The notes under the pieces were generated by a model, which saw only the letters and a list, made by a program, of their open reading frames with translations, was not told where the DNA came from and ran no database searches. DNA of 64,000 nt from Mercenaria mercenaria (Eukaryota > Mollusca > Bivalvia > Venerida > Veneridae): positions 42,235,001 to 42,299,000 of the forward strand of contig NC_069378.1 of NCBI RefSeq assembly GCF_021730395.1, given 5' to 3'. A program made the position numbers and the translations under genes. Position 1 is the first letter of the stretch. Every line of letters begins with the position of its first letter. This document shows positions 34,900 to 47,157 of the stretch, piece by piece.

Positions 34900-36000
34900 G
34901 ACAGTACTGGCGAGGAACACCACGTACACGGGATACATTGTGATCATAAGTTTAGTCGTGTTTTCTTTCGAAAATGCAACTTCACCATAGACTTCCCAAA
35001 CCAAAAAACCCTGAACGGTTTGTCCATGTCACCACTTATATGTATACCTATTTCATCAAAACAGGATTTGGAGATGGGGACATAATGCAAAATTGACAAA
35101 TTCTTCGTGAACATGATTTGAATCTTTCTTGTCGGTTCAAATGGAACCACCGAAGGATTGGTGCCTAAATATCTCCCAGAAAAGTAAAATCTGCCAATCA
35201 GAATAGATAAATAAATGATTAGTGCCCACATTCAAATCCACACCGAAAGGGAAATGGATTTTCATCCCCTGGATAAACATCTCCCAGATGTTGACTTTTC
35301 CCCCTAGCTTAAGTAATAAACTAGGATGGAAATGTATACCCACATGCTGTGTATCGGTATTGTATTTGATACGCCCCCTTTGGTTGGGAATAACCTATAT
35401 GAAACACTTGGACATTTTATGGAAATGTTTCCAAGTTCTTTTTGAATAGCATTGTCGATTTCAGTAATGAATGTTCTGGGGAAAATACACCCCAGATTTG
35501 ATACAGCAATGGAACGTGTAACTGATCATTGTTTTTCCTACACTTGCTGGAAGGAAATTTACTAAATTCCTTCCCAACTTTCCCATGGGTGTAACAATTT
35601 GAAATTGAGATTCCCCTTAATCACATTGACAATTGAGAAAGAATGATGAGTTCGACCAAAGCCATTCATAATCATTTTTATTGACATGAAGGGTTGGGTA
35701 ATTTTGTCCTGAATTCTCTCGGGGTATTGTTAGAAAAACATCCCCCTAGAGCTGCACTGAGCACCGTTATGTTAAACGAATTCATCGCTGGTGCCCAATA
35801 GCTAGACTTTGCAACGTAGCTTTTTTTCATGAATTTTAAACCTGGTAGCTAAAATGTAACCAAGAGTGCTACTGGACAAATTAACCAAATCCTATCTTCA
35901 GATTTCAGACAGAGTTGAATGATGGAAACCACCAGCACAAAATAAAGGGCAAAAATCTGTGACATGTAAGGGGAGACGAGTTTTTGGCTCAGAGTTTTCC
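34900..36000 (-). pseudogene. Polinton part: penton-like minor capsid protein
   Basis: The stretch HYVPISKSCFDEIGIHISGD followed by KSMVKLHFRK (about 34950-35100) matches the conserved C-terminal block of the Polinton minor capsid/penton protein. The upstream part is weaker and the left and right limits are approximate. A broken fossil. Confidence 0.65.
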
Positions 36001-37100
36001 CAAAGCGTCGTAGTATTGTCTGCCACCTCCACGCTAGCCGAATCTGACTGAGACACCCTGTCAAAATGTAGAGTCTTTTATACCAAATGACTTTCTGGAA
36101 TCCAACTGTCAAATTTCTTTGGATAACCTTCCCAGTGAACTTTAATTTCTTTGTTTTTTTTCCCACCCACTTCCTTTTTGCGACGAGCAAGGATGATTCA
36201 ATTTCGTAAATATTTTTTCTTTTATAGTCGGATTTAGGCAAATAAAAGGATCCTTCAATTTTTCCTCACCCAAATCTTCTAACGAACGGTCGGTGGCAAA
36301 GAACGGCGAATGTGAATGACCTTAAAATAATTTTTTGGTCCAGTTTGGGAGATACCTTTGTCAAAAGTTCGCTTTGTTTTGTCGATGCGAACAAAATCAC
36401 CCATTTTGCCCGAGAAGGTTGGATTTGTTTTTTTGATCCATACAAGTGTTGTGATATTCAGGTTCTGTTTTTTCAGTAAAGCGATGCGGGTGTTGTTTGA
36501 ATACTCCGATTGAAAACTATGATTGTAGGCATGAACCAAATCATCTAAATACCAATGTAACGTCCGCGTTTTTTCATGTGTAAAATACTTCCACATGCGA
36601 CTTTTCCCAAACTTCTTTGAAATCTTTCAACAATGCTTGCTTTATTTCAGGATTTTCCATAGTGAAAAAAATGAATATTTTTGGGATTAAGAACTTTGAA
36701 AGTCTTTTTTTTGAATTCAGACCTTTGTCACTTGGCAAGGACTTTGGGGATCGACCTGAAGTTTTCAAAATAGACTCAAACGCTTGAATCAAAGTTTGAC
36801 CTGAAAACACATCAATGACACACAACAAATAACGGAACTGATCATTGTTTTTCATTAACCTCTGTAAATCTGCTACATCCGCCTCCCATTGATGATCAAT
36901 ACCTCCCACCTTTGTTTGACGTCTTTTAATTTTCGACGAATAGTTTATGCAAGGGGTAGGTTTACTGCTCCTGCAACCATGATCTGACTTGATCTAAAGA
37001 AAAAGATTTGATCTGTTTTCGAGCTGACCGATACAGTTTTGTATGCCCGAAAATCCTGCAGGATGTTTTGGGATCGAGTAAATTTTATGAAGCACTACCT
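36000..37100 (-). pseudogene. Polinton part: retroviral-type integrase with C-terminal domain
   Basis: The catalytic-core stretch is HQWEADVADLQRLMKNNDQ, followed by YLLCVIDVFSG, near 36810-36905. Downstream stretches include YNHSFQ and VRIDKTKRTFDKG. A chromodomain-like tail may lie near 36000-36240. In the family it inserts the element into the genome. A broken fossil. Confidence 0.8.
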
Positions 37101-37311
37101 TTCTTTTTTACTGTCCGTGTTAATAAGCCTCCACGATGGGACGGTTGAAGGCTCCTGGGTTCACGTTTTATAGACTTAGCTGGTGTGGTGGTAAGTAGGA
37201 ACTGGTCTCAAAAAATTCATTCCATCCTCTTCCATCCTCGGACCCGTCTCTCTGCATCCATAACCAGCGCTGTCTGTTCCCAAACATATTCCTGAGGAAC
37301 ATTAGATTCTC

Positions 37312-37836
37312 TTAGACCTCGGGGAAAATTCTTGCCATCCTCTGGGGTTTGGATCCTTTACGTTGTCTTAGGACATCATTGACTAAATCAATCATATTAG
37401 ATCCAGAAAAAGGTTTTCCGTTGACTTCTAAATTTCCCTGAGCATTCCAACTCATGCTCGGATGGTTTTCCAACATTTGAAGAAGAAGTTTGGCTTTACG
37501 ACGCATGGTAACTGGCAAACTATCAATAATACAATCATGCAAAGTCTCAGGCTTTTTCTCTGTTTGTACAGTTTGCTGTTGCTGCTGATATTTTGATGAC
37601 GATTGCACTGCCTTTTTATGAGCCAGTTGAAATTTCTGTAACGTTTGCCCGTATAATTGAGCTTTTTCACTTTCAGACAAATCCTCTCGATGAAGTACAG
37701 ACCCCATGTCTTTCTGCAGCTCTGATGTTTGTGTGATGTTAGGGTTTGGTGGTAATCGTGGACGTTGCTGTTGGTCTACTTTCCAACGATTCATCTCTTC
37801 CAGCATTTCAAACGGAACAATGGCCATCTTCTTCAT
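37312..37836 (-). CDS. Polinton part: PY-like structural ORF
   Basis: 174 residues starting MKKMAIVPFEMLEEMNRW, with a Gln-rich middle and a C-terminal LVNDVLRQRKG block. This follows the family of Polinton ORFs that begin MAIVP. It abuts the next ORF upstream and looks whole. The function is unknown; it is probably a virion component. Confidence 0.6.
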   Translation of the reverse strand: MKKMAIVPFEMLEEMNRWKVDQQQRPRLPPNPNITQTSELQKDMGSVLHREDLSESEKAQLYGQTLQKFQLAHKKAVQSSSKYQQQQQTVQTEKKPETLHDCIIDSLPVTMRRKAKLLLQMLENHPSMSWNAQGNLEVNGKPFSGSNMIDLVNDVLRQRKGSKPQRMARIFPEV

Positions 37837-38165
37837 ATTTTATCTATCAATTTTCCAAGACTGTTGCTGAGCACAGGTGCTAGCGCAAAAGCTAACAGTG
37901 CAAAAAATCCTCCTTTCTGATTTAAAATTTGTTTTTTCTTCTGGATGGGAATCGTTTTGTTTGCCAAGTCCCGAAGTTGTTGACGTCTTGGATGCAACTG
38001 GTGCTTCTGAGCTTCTGATAGAGATACATTCCCTTTTAAAACATTTTGACAGCACTCTTCCACACAGTTGATCAGATCTTTAGGCGCTTCCTTGATTAGT
38101 TTTTTCCTAAACTGAGGCTGTGCTTCGCCTAAAGCTAACATCATTGCCCCATGTTTCTTGATCAA
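37833..38165 (-). CDS. Polinton part: PX-like ORF
   Basis: 110 residues. It contains HPRRQQLRDLANK, KKKQILNQKGG and a C-terminal hydrophobic segment (FFALLAFALAPVLS), the pattern of a common Polinton protein of unknown function. It overlaps the next ORF by four bases and looks whole. Confidence 0.65.
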   Translation of the reverse strand: MIKKHGAMMLALGEAQPQFRKKLIKEAPKDLINCVEECCQNVLKGNVSLSEAQKHQLHPRRQQLRDLANKTIPIQKKKQILNQKGGFFALLAFALAPVLSNSLGKLIDKI

Positions 38166-38261
38166 CGGTGTGTTACGTTTTGCAGTTCATCTTCGTGACT
38201 GTGCCAACAACAAAATGATGTTGTTTCTATGAATACTTGGGTTTATATAGGCGACAGGGCA

Positions 38262-38519
38262 TCAAAGGCTAAGAGTAGATACTTGTCGATTCAGGGGTGA
38301 AAATCGGGCTAACATTCCACTTGGATTCCCTGTAAATGAGGAGGAAGGTGAGCTTGTCCAAGATGGAGTTCCAGACGAAGTACTGGACAGAAACAATCTT
38401 GAGGTTGAGTTTCGGGATGGAGACGAGAACGATCTTGGGGTTGAGTTTCGGGACGGAGACGAGAACGAAGTTTCTCCTGGTGTTAATTTGCTTACAGCCC
38501 ATTTACGGTTTGGAGTCAA
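38262..38519 (-). CDS. Polinton part: Ser/Pro-rich repeat ORF
   Basis: It carries two near-identical SFSSPSRNSTPR-type repeats within a low-complexity Ser/Pro-rich chain. I cannot assign a family. The repetition could also mark relaxed constraint. Confidence 0.35.
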   Translation of the reverse strand: MTPNRKWAVSKLTPGETSFSSPSRNSTPRSFSSPSRNSTSRLFLSSTSSGTPSWTSSPSSSFTGNPSGMLARFSPLNRQVSTLSL

Positions 38520-38778
38520 ATGGGTTTTAAACCATCATGTTGATTCACCACCACGTTATCAAATCTTGATTTGGGAGTATTGAGAAGAGGAGGATGGGGT
38601 GGTACTCCTGGATCTCGATTGAAATGGGACTTGGAGTTTGAAATAAAGACATGATACTGATAGGTGAAGAGGAGATCTGACTGGTGTTGTTTTAATCAAT
38701 CACATCAGAGACTCGATGAGTGGTCTCAAAGGCGAGTCTTGTCTTGGTGAAGATTTTCGTCTGACAGTCACAAACCGA

Positions 38779-39051
38779 TCATCGAGTTTCCTCATGGGTG
38801 CTGGAAGTGTCCTGCCTGTGGTCTTGACCCGATGATTTCTTGACTTGAATTTTGACTTTCAACGGTGACTTCTTGGCGGGTGTTTTAACAGATCTCTTTT
38901 TGACAGATCTCTTTTTGCCTTTCTTGACTGCTGGCGTTTTGACAGATCTCTTTTTACCTTTCTTGGCTGATGGCGTTGATTTTTTTCTTGACAGCCTTGT
39001 CAAATTTCTCAAAGCCCTTTTGTCCGTCCCAACAAAGTAGATTCGAATCAT
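38779..39051 (-). CDS. Polinton part: very basic DNA-packaging-like ORF
   Basis: It starts MIRIYFVGTDKRALRN, followed by Lys/Arg/Ser-rich repeats (KKGKKRSVKTP several times). It resembles adenovirus core-type basic proteins in composition. A role in condensing the element's DNA is inferred. Confidence 0.5.
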   Translation of the reverse strand: MIRIYFVGTDKRALRNLTRLSRKKSTPSAKKGKKRSVKTPAVKKGKKRSVKKRSVKTPAKKSPLKVKIQVKKSSGQDHRQDTSSTHEETR

Positions 39052-39080
39052 AACACCTCCAAGAAATCCACTTCCTGGTT

Positions 39081-39338
39081 TCAGATCAATTTACGTTTGG
39101 TGTCGGCATCCACATTGGCGTCTGCTAACTGTTGAATCTCTTGTTGATTTCTGTTCATGAAATTCAAAGTCTGTTTAGGCAGCTGAATCTTTTTCTGTAT
39201 GATGATCTTGGCTGCTAACGTAAACCATTTGATCATTTCATGCAGACCAGCTTGTAATAACTGTTGCCGTTTTTGAAGATGTTTCTCCTGACTGAGCGAT
39301 TCCAAGGCTCTGATGACAGCTTTTGGGGTGTAATCCAA
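39081..39338 (-). CDS. Polinton part: small helical ORF
   Basis: 85 residues, mostly helical and Lys/Gln-rich, with no recognised domain. It lies between the basic ORF and the ATPase. Confidence 0.4.
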   Translation of the reverse strand: MDYTPKAVIRALESLSQEKHLQKRQQLLQAGLHEMIKWFTLAAKIIIQKKIQLPKQTLNFMNRNQQEIQQLADANVDADTKRKLI

Positions 39339-39432
39339 GACGAATTGTCTTGAAGTGAATACCTTCTTCCTATGATTTCATCTTTTATACTAGTCCCGTG
39401 TACACAACAGGTCCTGAATTTCCTCCAGTCAC

Positions 39433-40047
39433 CTAACGATGAAAGATATCAGTTCTTAGTCTGTAAGACTCGGGAGTTCTTGGATGAAAATCAATCACTA
39501 AATATCCGCGAGGAACTGAAATGGCATCTCGATAGGCTATGGGTAAATGTGGCAATTGAATTTGACTTGCCAATACTTTGATTTGTCCTTTATCTCTAGT
39601 ATTTTGAAACAGAATCATGTAATGCGCATTCAGACTCATTGTTCTACTTGCTTTGGATTGTTGAGACATGTTCTGGGTGATATAAATCACACTGGCATTA
39701 CGATGATGTCCTTTTATTGTAAACCAAAGTTTGATTTTTTCTTCATTTTTATCGCCGAGCATGTCGTCAAACACCACCAAATGAGAAATACTGGCATCGT
39801 TGACAATCTCCTCGTCGTCGTCTGGAATGCCATTGATAAACTTGATATAAGATTCTTCTCCTTCTTGCAACATAGCGTAGGTACTCTGCCATTCTTTGTA
39901 ACTCCACACCACTTGTTGTGGTACAGTTTGAAACACATCCGTTTTAAACTCAATCAATTGTTTGACAAATTGTGTTTTACCAGACCCATTTGGTCCAAAA
40001 ATAAAAATATTGCAAAGATGTTGAAATAGTAAACTACTTTCTTCCAT
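39433..40047 (-). CDS. Polinton part: FtsK/HerA-type packaging ATPase
   Basis: 204 residues with Walker A FIFGPNGSGKTQFVKQL near residues 15-31 and Walker B HLVVFDDMLG near residue 90. It has the arrangement of the DNA-packaging ATPases of Polintons. This is the best-kept part of the element and looks whole. Confidence 0.9.
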   Translation of the reverse strand: MEESSLLFQHLCNIFIFGPNGSGKTQFVKQLIEFKTDVFQTVPQQVVWSYKEWQSTYAMLQEGEESYIKFINGIPDDDEEIVNDASISHLVVFDDMLGDKNEEKIKLWFTIKGHHRNASVIYITQNMSQQSKASRTMSLNAHYMILFQNTRDKGQIKVLASQIQLPHLPIAYRDAISVPRGYLVIDFHPRTPESYRLRTDIFHR

Positions 40048-40109
40048 GATGGTTTCAAGAATAATGACAACATATTCTGTTTTACATGTTTATTTATACG
40101 TAACCATGT

Positions 40110-41642
40110 TCACAAAACAATTTGACAACAAAAAACAATTAACAATTGTTTAATTTGGTATACTTTCTTCTCTTTACTGTCTGACATGGGTTTTGTAATC
40201 TGTATGGTCCCTTCAGGAACAGCAATTCTGATGCTTTCCATATAATCACCCACAAAAGTGACTTGATCTTTGGTAAATGTTCCAATATTTGATTCACTTG
40301 GTGAAAAGGGGATCGTTTCTTTCATCTTCCGTGAAGTTGTTCAAACCCTGTATGATGCTCCTTGCCGAAGTGCTAGCGGTAATAGTCCAGACTCGTCAAC
40401 AAATAAGTATTTCTTGACAATCTGTACGATACCATGCATGACCTGGTGATGTCTGAATTCTTTATTTACCCTGGCTTGACAAAACAACCATTTCATCACA
40501 TACTGATATAATGTACTGCGAGCATGCTTTGGCATCAGCGCTATGTCCAATGTTTTATCGTGATGTTTAGAAGTAATGTCACCCCCATGCAAATCCATCA
40601 ACTCTTTGAGTTTGAGAGACAACACAGCTGCCTTGTTTGACATCATGATTACGAATGATGCTTTGTCTGTTGTGTGGCTCCTATTTACCATTGTCGATCT
40701 GCATGGTGATCACATAACATAGTCAGAATGTGGACGTTGACTTTATCATCATCTCCATCCTTCATTTTGGGTTCCATCCTGATGTCACACCCGCAAAACG
40801 AATTGGGTTGTAAAGTGTGTTCACACCACTCGAGTTCGATGTCAGGATGATATTTACTCATGTATTTTCGGAGCATGTACATCCATGTAGAGAAACTCAT
40901 ATCCAAGTATGCCTTACTTTTGTTATGTCCTTGTAGCTGACGCAGAGACACCTCTGCTTGCAGAAAATCGAACTATGCAACTTTCATATCTACCAAAACA
41001 TTCTCTGGCAAATTCTCCCACATGTCCATATACGAATCGCCATAGTGGACGATGGAGAAGTCTACTTTTAAATTCGGCCTCTCTCTTCTTACATAGGCTT
41101 TGAATAATTCTTCAAAAGTGTCTGACGAAAAGCCAAGATGTACTTTACTGTAATGTGCTTCATACGCCCATACTTTGTGATGTACTCGCGACACTTCCTT
41201 CAGTTCAGCATTGAGGGAATTCGTCATGTTCTCGAATACTCCCGAGCTATTTTCCATCTTAAAGCCAAAAAATAACACAACTTCTTCTGTTCTTGATAAT
41301 TTTATTCAACCCACTTGACTTTGTTGGTTACAATGCTGAAGTCAGTTCTTCTTCATTCAAAAATGTCCAACGTTTTTATTGTGAAAAAGTACCGCCCTTT
41401 CTCCAGTCGTCTATATGTAAAAGCACTCTTTCACTCTCAGTCACAAAATTTTTCCAGTCAATGCTGTTAATAGCTTCCAGGTTAATGTTCGCTTCTCCTT
41501 GTTCTACTGCTTTTGTTACAATAGTTTTAAAACGTTGAAATGTGTCAGGTTCGTTCAACCATGCACGTATCTGACGGTTTTGATCCAGTCCTTTCTTTTT
41601 CACAATGGATGTGAAAAAAAAAACTACAAACATACAGTTCAA
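40110..41642 (-). CDS. Polinton part: cluster of small uncharacterised ORFs
   Basis: Five minus-strand ORFs lie at 40110-40325, 40341-40691, 40685-40951, 40973-41278 and 41376-41642. They are close-packed, some with short overlaps. They lie between the polymerase and the ATPase and have no domains I can name. One contains NSIDWKNFVTESERVLLHID and another DKTLDIALMPKHARST. Their order suggests early or accessory Polinton genes. Confidence 0.5.
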
Positions 41643-41699
41643 AATCTAGAATATGATACAACGAAATCCAGGGTTTTTTCTACAAAATCTCGATATACC

Positions 41700-44600
41700 C
41701 GCTGACAGATATCTGGAGAAAAACACTTCGACTCATTTGATGTCATGTCTACGACTGAACATATACGTAAGGTACGATCTTATTTGATCCACCACGACAC
41801 GTTTGGTATACACTGAACGGATGTCTTGGTTCGGAGTTCACTGGTGACCTTTCTATCCTTGTCTTTTAAAGGTTGATATTCAAAAGAGTTTGAAAAGGGT
41901 TCGCTGTTTTTGGGCAGCTTGTATCATACTGTTGAAATTGCTTTTTGGGTTGGTTTTTAATCCAGGGTAATTCCTTTGACTTTGCACACCGTGTGGCGTC
42001 CCCATTGGGCAAAGTACTCGTACCCGTAGTTTTTTAGGACCCAGGGCAACATACTTTACAATTCTTCCATTGGGTACTTCATCAGTCCATTTTTCCTAAT
42101 CGACTGTCTTAATGGGGAAAGTTGTAATATCCGGGTCGCAAATTTACATACAACTGTCTGTGTAAAAGTACAAGACCCGATCCCCTAAACGTTCTAGGAC
42201 TGAGTACAGTTCTAACCTAGCATAGGCAGTGACAAACGGTGCAACTACCACATTGGCTGCAGCATGGGGTTCTGACATATCCGTGTAATCGGGAAAAATT
42301 GATCAGAGAAAACTCTCATGTTCAAAAAAGTCAAGTATGGACTTTTTTGTGAGGGGGCAGACATGATCTCGATAACCTGGCTGGCTTGTCAATGTATTCC
42401 GATTTGGGCAAGACATTGTTTTGGGCATTCTCTTCCCAGAGACAATTCAGCATGGCTTTGGCCATGGCCCTTTGCCGGGATTCTTCTCCACATCTTTAAG
42501 GATGACACCTTCGGCCTGAAAATTTGTCGCTTTGAACTTGTCTTTATCTGCCGGTCTGACCCAGTTGGGATAACCACTGGCCTCCCGTTTCCTTTTCAAG
42601 TACTATTGATGATTCCTTATAGACAGTGTCGCTCCATTCCTTGAAGCCAGATTGATACACTTCAAGGACTTTTGTAACCTATATCAAGCCTTATTCAATT
42701 CCACTGAAGTCCAAACCCCAAAACCCAAAACCCTTTCCTCCTGTGAATGTGAGCAGGTCTTAAGTTCTTTCTCTGCACATGTACGGCACAAGGTGTACAC
42801 CATTTTCTTGTTGCAATGCATGGGTAGGACGGGTAACCATAAATCTTGTGGAGGAAGCACTTTGCACTTGACCAAACCCCTGTATTGTTTAAGGTTTGTA
42901 ATATCAATTTCCTTCTGACTTAGAATGACAGGGTGATGAAGGGGATATTCTTTGTATTTGTTCACATAGGGATACAGTGAACAAATATCAGCGTACTTGA
43001 TCTCTTGATTGGTGCTTTCATCTATGGTATAGGGTGACTGCATTGGTACGTCCACCAAACAGGGCATCACGAGGTTTGATCGCTTCCATATGGGGATAGT
43101 ACCGATCAATCAAACTCTTGTACTCATGGTCTTCCTTGCACTTTTGGTCAAATTTACATTCCCAAATATATGCAATGTGGTACCCTTGGTTTTGCAAAGC
43201 TTCAAATCTTGAAAAAGTCTCTACATACAATGTATTCATGGTCTATAACGAGTAAGGATTCTTAACCTCACGCTTGGGATAGCATGTTTCACGTCCATGA
43301 GTCCAGCACCCTAGAAACTCATACACTGTGGCGGTCTCAGCATTGTACCCATCAACAGAATAGGGACCTATACGGACTTCCCCACCGTTCAATGCATGAC
43401 GAATGGGTTTCCCTGTGATAGTTGCCTCGGCCTGTAACCATCGTACACCTTTAATAGAATAACGGGTCTTGTTTGGATATCCTGCATCTGAAATGATACC
43501 CAAACTGTTTTTTCTGGTAATGTGTTTTTGCGATGGGCACAATAACAGACTTGAGCCAAGGTGACACATTCGGTAAAAGGATTGATGCCGTCACTGGCGA
43601 TTAACTGGTGTTGAAATTCACCACAACCCCTCCTTAATAGATCTACATCTGATCGGCAATAGTTTTCCATCTCCTTTTGAAAATCAAAGATGGAAAAGTG
43701 TGTTGACCTTTTTCTGGTGCCATCTAAAAAGGGCTTCACGACTTCGGGTTTCATACCCCCAGGATATAGGACTTTGAGTCTAATAATGTCCCACATAATT
43801 CAGAATTCAGCTTTGTTTGGCCCAATGGGGGAAAATACCCTTTATCCATTTCAGTAAGACCAAACGTTTTGGGAAATGCTGACAATGGCATACTGAGAAA
43901 GCTCAAGGAATCAATCATTCTGAGTCCATGACATTCAGGAAATGAGTTTGCTTCCATTCATGATGATTCGGGTTTGGGTTTTTGGTATGACTGACAATAT
44001 ACCGCAAGGTAAACGACCATCATACCCTTGAAATTGTGAGCTATGACCGTGGATCCTTTGTGGGTGGGTTTAAATAACCAAGTACAAAATTCAGCCACGG
44101 TATTATCACCCCTAAACAATATTTCCCTGGGTTCAGGTGACGTGTCGCAGTGCTCGCACGGTTCCGTTATGTCCTTACGGATACATTCATCGCAAAAGCG
44201 ATGAGCACAACAAAAATTTGGTATGTGCTCACTTGTATCGAACCGACTCTCAAAATAAAAAAGATGTAATCTGAAGGACCTTCAGATTCAGGCGAAACAT
44301 ATTTTGGTACATATATGACATTCATGATTTGGTCCAACAATGTCCTTACAATACCTACATTTCTTAGACCCTGAACAAACATGATCTCTCTTCCTACCTA
44401 CAACAATTCTATGACATGTTTGACATTGCCATATAGATTCACAAATACTTTTCTTTTTGCTTATGCTTGTGATAACATTCAACACTTTTAAAAGTAATCC
44501 TACAGTCACTACAAATAACCTGTCTGCCAGGTTCACAGAGTTCCGTTGAATAACACTGACAAATGTTTTTACACTTGTGCTGTTTTAGATTGTTATAACC

Positions 44601-45460
44601 AATGTCACAGTATTCACAATAATAACTGTGTCCATAGAATCCCTTGATTGAAGTGATGGTGTCATAATGTCCTCCGTGGTGGTATACGTGTATCACTTTA
44701 CTCCCTTTCCTCATAGTGGGTGGGGTAAACAAAGGTTCACCTTTACCATGTTGAGTGGAACCCTTTATAATGTAGTCTGGGTAGATTTGGTTTGGATTTC
44801 TGGTACCCTCTATTCCGCACGGTTGATCGTATCCGATTCCAACACTGTCCAATAAAGTTGAGCTTCTTTGTTGTAAAGTTTTTCTTTGGGTTGTCGCATC
44901 ATGTTCCCTCGTTTTTTCCATTCCTCGGTATTTGATTTTTGTGCATGGCATATACCTACAACAATGGATCGTGCCAAGCACATGCTGTCATTAGGATTGT
45001 CAATTTGTATGACATTTGTTTTAGTTTTGTCATGTTCCTTATACTGACAAACGATCCATGATGCATATTTGTTGGGTTGCCGGATCCTTCGGGCAGAAAT
45101 ATGAGTAATTTCAGCATGCGTTGACCATCATGAATCTTGAAATCTTCATTTGCTTTTCATGACATTTTCAATTTCTTGAAGCAAAGTTTCCCCTGTCACT
45201 GCGGGAACATTGTCAAATGGGACGTGTATTCCCAAATTTCAAACGGGATGATCAATTGAGACTCGAACTTTATCTCTTGGGTTGGTCTGACACTCCTCTT
45301 TCATCTTGTCTCCCCTAGCATTGAATAGGTCGTAGGTAAAGTCATACGGCTGGTCATAGGGTTCGAATGTAGCATCGTACAATTTACTTTGCGTCTTGAA
45401 TTTTCTTGATTTTCGCTCTATTCCGGGTGTGATGTTAAAATAGTTGCTTGCCAAGTCGTA
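41700..45460 (-). pseudogene. Polinton part: protein-primed family B DNA polymerase
   Basis: Recognisable by a cysteine/histidine-rich block near 44480-44650 (YCEYCDIGYNNLKQHKCK), the polymerase motif A stretch KYADICSLYPYVNKYKEYP near 42950 and the YTDS of motif C near 42150. In the family it replicates the element using a terminal protein. It is a fossil, broken in many places. Confidence 0.85.
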
Positions 45461-45556
45461 TCGTTTCTCATCGTGTTGATCTTGTCTTGCTTGTTTACGT
45501 TTTCCTTCTAAACCCCACGCCGTTCTTTTCTACTAGCTAAGATTTGTTCTTTTTAG

Positions 45557-45811
45557 TTAATGATAAACGATGCTTCTTAGTTCTTCTTCATCATCTTTAC
45601 TGCTACTCGAAGTTTCTGAGTAAGGTACTAATTTACGTGGTGCTGCCATGTTGCTCAGGGAGAAATGATACAATTCTCTTGATGACTGCCCTTTTATACT
45701 GACAGAAACCAACTGTCTTTTATGACCTTGAAAAAATCCTATAAATACGGGACTGCCAGCACATCGACATCCGTTGATCTTGAAATCTGGAAGAGACACG
45801 ATGGAAAGCAA
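45557..45811 (-). CDS. Polinton part: small ORF before the polymerase
   Basis: A minus-strand frame with a short acidic Ser-rich end (ETSSSSKDDEEEL). No family is recognised. A short product beginning MAAPRKL within it is possible. Confidence 0.3.
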   Translation of the reverse strand: MLSIVSLPDFKINGCRCAGSPVFIGFFQGHKRQLVSVSIKGQSSRELYHFSLSNMAAPRKLVPYSETSSSSKDDEEELRSIVYH

Positions 45812-46506
45812 AACTTATGCACCTGTAGAGAAAGTTTATGGGGCTGATACCATGTACTATCAACAACCAAAGGATGTGTTGTTGGAGTAATTAAAGAAGC
45901 ATATCAGAGCTATGAACTGGTTGATCTACAACAATGGAAAGGAGTTTTGTTATAATTGGGAAGGAGAAGGACATTTTGCTAGTCAATGTCCAACGAGCAA
46001 AGCTACACGAAGATCTGAGATGTTTACAACTGTAACGAATTAGGACATTTGCAAATAAAAGTCCCACTCGACAAGGGAGGCGATAGCAAGGCACACCACT
46101 AACTTCAGCCTACCGTAGACCATTATTTCCACTTCTCGGAGGTTTTTCTGACAGTAGACCATTATTTCCACCTGTTGATACTGCAGCGCTAAAGGAAAAC
46201 AGCGTCAACTTTGGTTTTGGCTCTGTACCCCCTGTTGATCCGCGACAAGGTTTTGTTCCACAGAAGCCAACTGCTGGTGTACAAGGTATTAAGGAAACAG
46301 AAACACCTAGAGCTTATGGCACATTTGATCTGATCATACCAACAGTGCCTCAGGGGAATACGGTAGAGAATCAGGATACCCCACCACAAACAACCGAGGA
46401 ACAGGCAGGAGACTAAGAAGAAGGATAAGAAGCGTTTCATACCCAAACGAAAAGCTGGTGGTAAGAAGAGTCAGGGAGAACCCAAGCAGAAGCAGCCAAA
46501 GTTTTA
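45801..46506 (+). pseudogene. Polinton right arm: plus-strand CCHC zinc-knuckle-like region
   Basis: The plus strand carries a zinc-knuckle-like GHFASQC stretch near 45970, Pro/Gln-rich sequence and a Lys/Arg-rich end (KRFIPKRKAGGKKSQG). It diverges from the polymerase. Gag-like nucleic-acid-binding ORFs are unusual in a Polinton. Broken fossil. Confidence 0.4.
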
Positions 46507-46661
46507 AAACAAACAAAGACATTGATTTTAACATAGTTGTGTGTGTGTTTTTCTTTAAAAAAGTTCTATCTTGAATAAAATAGTTTAGAAAAAAGATAAG
46601 TTGTTTGTTGTTTTTTCAATTGACAATATAGAAGGTACTTTCTACTCTAAAGTAGTTGGTT

Positions 46662-46677
46662 GGTCCTTAAAAGGACC
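46662..46677 (-). terminator. Histone-type 3' stem-loop, internal copy
   Basis: The minus strand reads GGTCCTTTTAAGGACC, a 6-base-pair stem with a 4-base loop, flanked by CAAA and AACCAAC. AGAAAGTACC and TATTGTC follow, as in the terminal copies. It lies 78 bases after the stop of the ORF at 46756-46941. Confidence 0.55.
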
Positions 46678-46755
46678 TTTGTTAAAGTCAAAGCTTAATA
46701 AAACTCAGACAAGTCCGGGTATAAATTATTAAGCTTGACTGGTTTAGTCTTAAAC

Positions 46756-46941
46756 TCACATAAGTCCGGGTACAGGTTTAACTCTGTACCGCGGATGTGG
46801 CCACTCCACCCCACGTCTTGCAAAGAAGGCTTTCAGACCTGCCTGCCTCTGTCTCTTCTCGATCTCTTCGTACACCCAGTCAGGGGTCCGAGCCTTCTTG
46901 ATCAACTGGCGTATCAAACGAAGACGTTTTCGTAGGCCCAT
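46756..46941 (-). CDS. Polinton right arm: small basic ORF
   Basis: 61 residues starting MGLRKRLRLIRQLIKKARTP, strongly basic and helical at its N-terminus. It has no recognised family. A histone-type stem-loop lies downstream. Confidence 0.45.
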   Translation of the reverse strand: MGLRKRLRLIRQLIKKARTPDWVYEEIEKRQRQAGLKAFFARRGVEWPHPRYRVKPVPGLM

Positions 46942-47137
46942 AGTGAATGGTATACTCTATACCTTTAGCAACTTTGCATATAAAGTAAGACACGAACTGG
47001 ATAGAGAAACAACGGGCTATTCAGAATCAAGTTTACATATTTAATTTTAACCAATCAAAAGAGGCCTTACTAAACTACCCTTGGGGACCTTAGACCACTT
47101 TGTTCTTTCAATTGTTTTTGACAATATAATGAAGGTA

Positions 47138-47157
47138 TCTTTCTGAAAAGGGCTGTT
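47138..47157 (-). terminator. Degenerate histone-type stem-loop, internal copy
   Basis: The minus strand reads AACAGCCCTTTTCAGAAAG. The left arm and loop match the terminal stem-loops but the right arm does not pair. It lies about 30 bases after the stop of the ORF ending at 47185, with the same AAGATACC and TATTGTC tail. Confidence 0.4.
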
